From Sinorhizobium fredii USDA 257 (GTDB lineage Bacteria; Pseudomonadota; Alphaproteobacteria; Rhizobiales; Rhizobiaceae), in contig NC_018000.1 in the NCBI RefSeq assembly GCF_000265205.3, forward strand, positions 930,001 to 994,000: a stretch of DNA of 64,000 nucleotides, written 5' to 3'. Shown piece after piece: positions 62,723-64,000 of the stretch. A program made the position numbers and the translations under genes. Below the pieces are notes generated by a model. That model was not told where the DNA came from. It searched no databases and saw nothing but the letters and a program-made list of their open reading frames with translations. The number at the start of each line of letters is the position of its first letter. Within the stretch, counting starts at the first letter, position 1.

Positions 62723-62929
62723 ATGGACGTGGATCACCGCACAGATTTGCTCTCACTCTACCCGGACGAAATGCGCATGCTTCGCGAAATGTTCGATTGC
62801 GCCCTGGTCGAGCGCCAGTGGAGCAGCAATTGCGAGGCGGCGGAAGCGCTCGCCGCGCGGATCGCCGATCTCCATCAAACCGGTGTCCAGGATGCCGACG
62901 ATCTCCTAGCGATGATCCGCCGGTTCTGA
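62723..62929 (+). CDS. Small hypothetical protein
   Basis: A 68-residue acidic, helical protein (MDVDHRTDLLSLYPDEMRML ... DDLLAMIRRF) without cysteine pairs or membrane segments. The ATG is preceded by GAGATGG, a weak ribosome site. Codon use fits neighbouring genes. I recognise no family. Confidence 0.5.
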   Translation: MDVDHRTDLLSLYPDEMRMLREMFDCALVERQWSSNCEAAEALAARIADLHQTGVQDADDLLAMIRRF

Positions 62930-63076
62930 ACCTGGTTCAGACTGCGCCTTGGTCAACGACAGCGGCCGTTACGAGTCCGGCAAACGGGGGCCCACGCCCT
63001 CCTTCGGCCAGCGACTTGCACCCCGCAGCCGGAGCCGCACTGGACCATCGACGCCTCTGTCGAGGATGTCTGGCGG

Positions 63077-63475
63077 GTGTTTAGCGCCCCCGAGACCTGG
63101 CCGGGCTGGTGGCCCTCGGTAAAGCAGGTCACGCTTGTGCGCCTAGGCGACGAGGCCGGCATCGGCGCCGTGCACCGGATGAAATGGTCCACGGCGTTGC
63201 CCTATGACTTGGCCTTCGACATGGAAACGACCAGGATCGAACCGATGTCGCTCATCGAGGGGAAAGCTTCGGGTGAACTCGAGGGTACCGGTCGATGGAC
63301 GCTTCGGCGCGACGGCGCGAAATGCAATGTCCGCTACGACTGGATCGTCAAGGTGACGAAACCCTGGATGGTCAGACTTGCATTCATCCTGAAGCCTGTT
63401 TTCAGCTGGAACCATGCGATCGTCATGGAACGCGGTCGGCGAGGTCTGGTGCGTCGCCTGGCCGGTGATCGCTGA
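63077..63475 (+). CDS. SRPBCC-fold protein, probably missing its native N-terminus
   Basis: A 132-residue polyketide-cyclase/START-like protein. FSAPETWPGWWPSVKQV and GTGRWTLRRDGAKCNVRYDW are family-like. The only start codon in this frame is a GTG inside the conserved region: the preceding in-frame codons read HWTIDASVEDVWR, which aligns with the first strand and helix of the fold but has no ATG, GTG or TTG nearby. The gene may therefore be 5'-damaged. Ligand unknown. Confidence 0.6.
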   Translation: MFSAPETWPGWWPSVKQVTLVRLGDEAGIGAVHRMKWSTALPYDLAFDMETTRIEPMSLIEGKASGELEGTGRWTLRRDGAKCNVRYDWIVKVTKPWMVRLAFILKPVFSWNHAIVMERGRRGLVRRLAGDR

Positions 63476-63814
63476 GACTCCCGGGCGGCTATTCCTGGGT
63501 TTTATCGGCATTTCCTACAGCGCCGTGCGTCCTTTCAGACGCACAAAGGACGCTGTAGCACCTTGAATTGCTGCGGCGGCGCTTCGCTCGGTGCTGCCAG
63601 CAAAAATCCTACGCGAATCCTATTTCTTTCCTCTTGAGGCTCTCTCGAACCTTTATGCGGTTCGGAGCCATATTCTCGCCAGGTTTCAACCACCCGCCGC
63701 ATCGCCTCGATCTTGCGGCGGGGATGCGCACGCCATCGCGATCACCTGCCGGGTGGCCCGGCGCTGCCTCGGGGTGACCCACAGTCAGTAGAACAACACA
63801 CAGGGATCATCGTC
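63476..63814. promoter_or_regulatory. Region upstream of the kdp operon with a palindromic repeat
   Basis: A 339-base gap. 63515-63574 holds an intergenic palindromic repeat (separate entry). The remainder should include the kdp promoter; no obvious box could be chosen. Short frames here look like chance. Confidence 0.4.
63515..63574. repeat. Rhizobial intergenic palindromic repeat
   Basis: CTACAGCG (63515-63522) pairs with CGCTGTAG (63551-63558); an inner GTGCGTC / GACGCAC hairpin (63525-63544) sits between them, followed by CACCTTGAATTGCTGC. This matches a widespread rhizobial intergenic element as I remember it (CTACAGCG...CGCTGTAGCACTTTGAATTGCTGC). Confidence 0.7.
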
Positions 63815-63895
63815 ATGGACATTGTCGTTCTCGCAATAGCCATCGTGTTTTTCGCTTTATCGTTTGCCTATGTCAGGGCTTGCAGCAACCTCTAG
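63815..63895 (+). CDS. 26-residue membrane peptide gene upstream of kdpF
   Basis: Encodes MDIVVLAIAIVFFALSFAYV followed by RACSNL, a single predicted transmembrane helix with an Arg/Cys-containing end. It stops 15 bases before kdpF. I recall similar 25-30 residue peptides (hydrophobic, with a FALS-like middle and a short C-terminal C-x-x-L) in front of kdpF in various bacteria, usually unannotated; that is memory, not a search result. The likely role is accessory to the potassium pump, unproven. Too short for most gene finders. Confidence 0.6.
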   Translation: MDIVVLAIAIVFFALSFAYVRACSNL

Positions 63896-63910
63896 TCGCG
63901 GAGCGGAAAG

Positions 63911-64000
63911 ATGCTCGTTGAATACACCCTCGGGGGCGCAGTGACCGTATTCCTCCTCGTCTACCTGACCTACGCCCTCATTCGTCCGGAGCGGTTCTGA
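63911..64000 (+). CDS. kdpF: Potassium-transporting ATPase small subunit KdpF
   Basis: A 29-residue single-span peptide, MLVEYTLGGAVTVFLLVYLT then YALIRPERF, ending exactly at the window edge with TGA. The terminal LxRPERF is the KdpF hallmark. It stabilises the KdpABC complex in the inner membrane. CGGAGCGGAAAG supplies a ribosome site. kdpA is expected immediately to the right. Confidence 0.93.
   Translation: MLVEYTLGGAVTVFLLVYLTYALIRPERF

Overview
The window looks like chromosomal DNA of an alphaproteobacterium of the Rhizobiales, most likely a Sinorhizobium/Ensifer species. The base composition is GC-rich and gene order is typically rhizobial (ndk, a RopB-type porin-like protein, pgsA-moaD-moaE, purM-purN, hdaA-ppk-ppx, ldtR-ldtP, glyA-nrdR-ribD-ribE, ribH-nusB, hppA, plsX-fabH-ihfA). 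The assignment rests on gene content and protein motifs only; I could not run a search. I found no tRNA, rRNA, CRISPR array, intact insertion sequence or prophage.

Layout. 1-3 kb: the end of a glutathione S-transferase gene, ndk, a CGNR regulator with a lipoprotein, and an orphan LivH-type permease. 3-7.3 kb: a tightly packed minus-strand group (SDR oxidoreductase, uvrC, then pgsA, moaD, moaE). 7.6-14.6 kb: RopB-like outer membrane protein, a minus-strand group (Cys-rich secreted protein, RNase T2 lipoprotein, GST), rlmJ, a large molybdopterin oxidoreductase, a decayed CDF metal-efflux gene and a NUDIX hydrolase. 14.8-24 kb: purM-purN diverging from perM-hdaA-ppk-ppx, followed by an esterase-like phytase-family protein. 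24-31 kb: a membrane class III cyclase, rnd, a Tat-exported multicopper oxidase, an MFS carrier and aspS. 31-38 kb: rhodanese, an orphan groEL with a small partner gene, a periplasmic protein of unknown function and parC. 38-43 kb: ArsR-like regulator, DMT exporter, bpt, RDD protein, hemB and a small membrane protein. 42.6-48.5 kb: ldtR-ldtP (envelope remodelling), glyA, nrdR, ribD, ribE. 48.6-51 kb: a small variable patch with a xanthine-dehydrogenase remnant, strong palindromes, a secreted protein, a GNAT enzyme and a cupin. 51.2-61 kb: ribH-nusB, an MFS carrier, hppA, bamE, a cytochrome bc1 assembly chaperone, yceD-plsX-fabH, ihfA and a MerR regulator. 61-64 kb: an accessory segment with a napC remnant, a PPK2 kinase, small proteins, a palindromic repeat, and the start of a kdp potassium-uptake operon.

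How the genes work together. Most of the window is housekeeping: purine (purMN), riboflavin (ribD, ribE, ribH), one-carbon (glyA), haem (hemB), phospholipid and fatty acid (pgsA, plsX, fabH), molybdenum cofactor (moaDE), DNA repair and topology (uvrC, parC, ihfA, hdaA) and RNA processing (rnd, rlmJ, nusB). Phosphate-energy themes recur: ppk and ppx make and degrade polyphosphate, a separate PPK2 gene lies near the right end, and hppA couples pyrophosphate hydrolysis to ion pumping. Accessory material is confined to short patches that carry recognisable gene corpses: CDF transporter at 13.3 kb, xanthine dehydrogenase at 48.6 kb and NapC at 61.2 kb. The least described object is a 26-residue membrane peptide gene placed directly before kdpF at the right edge.
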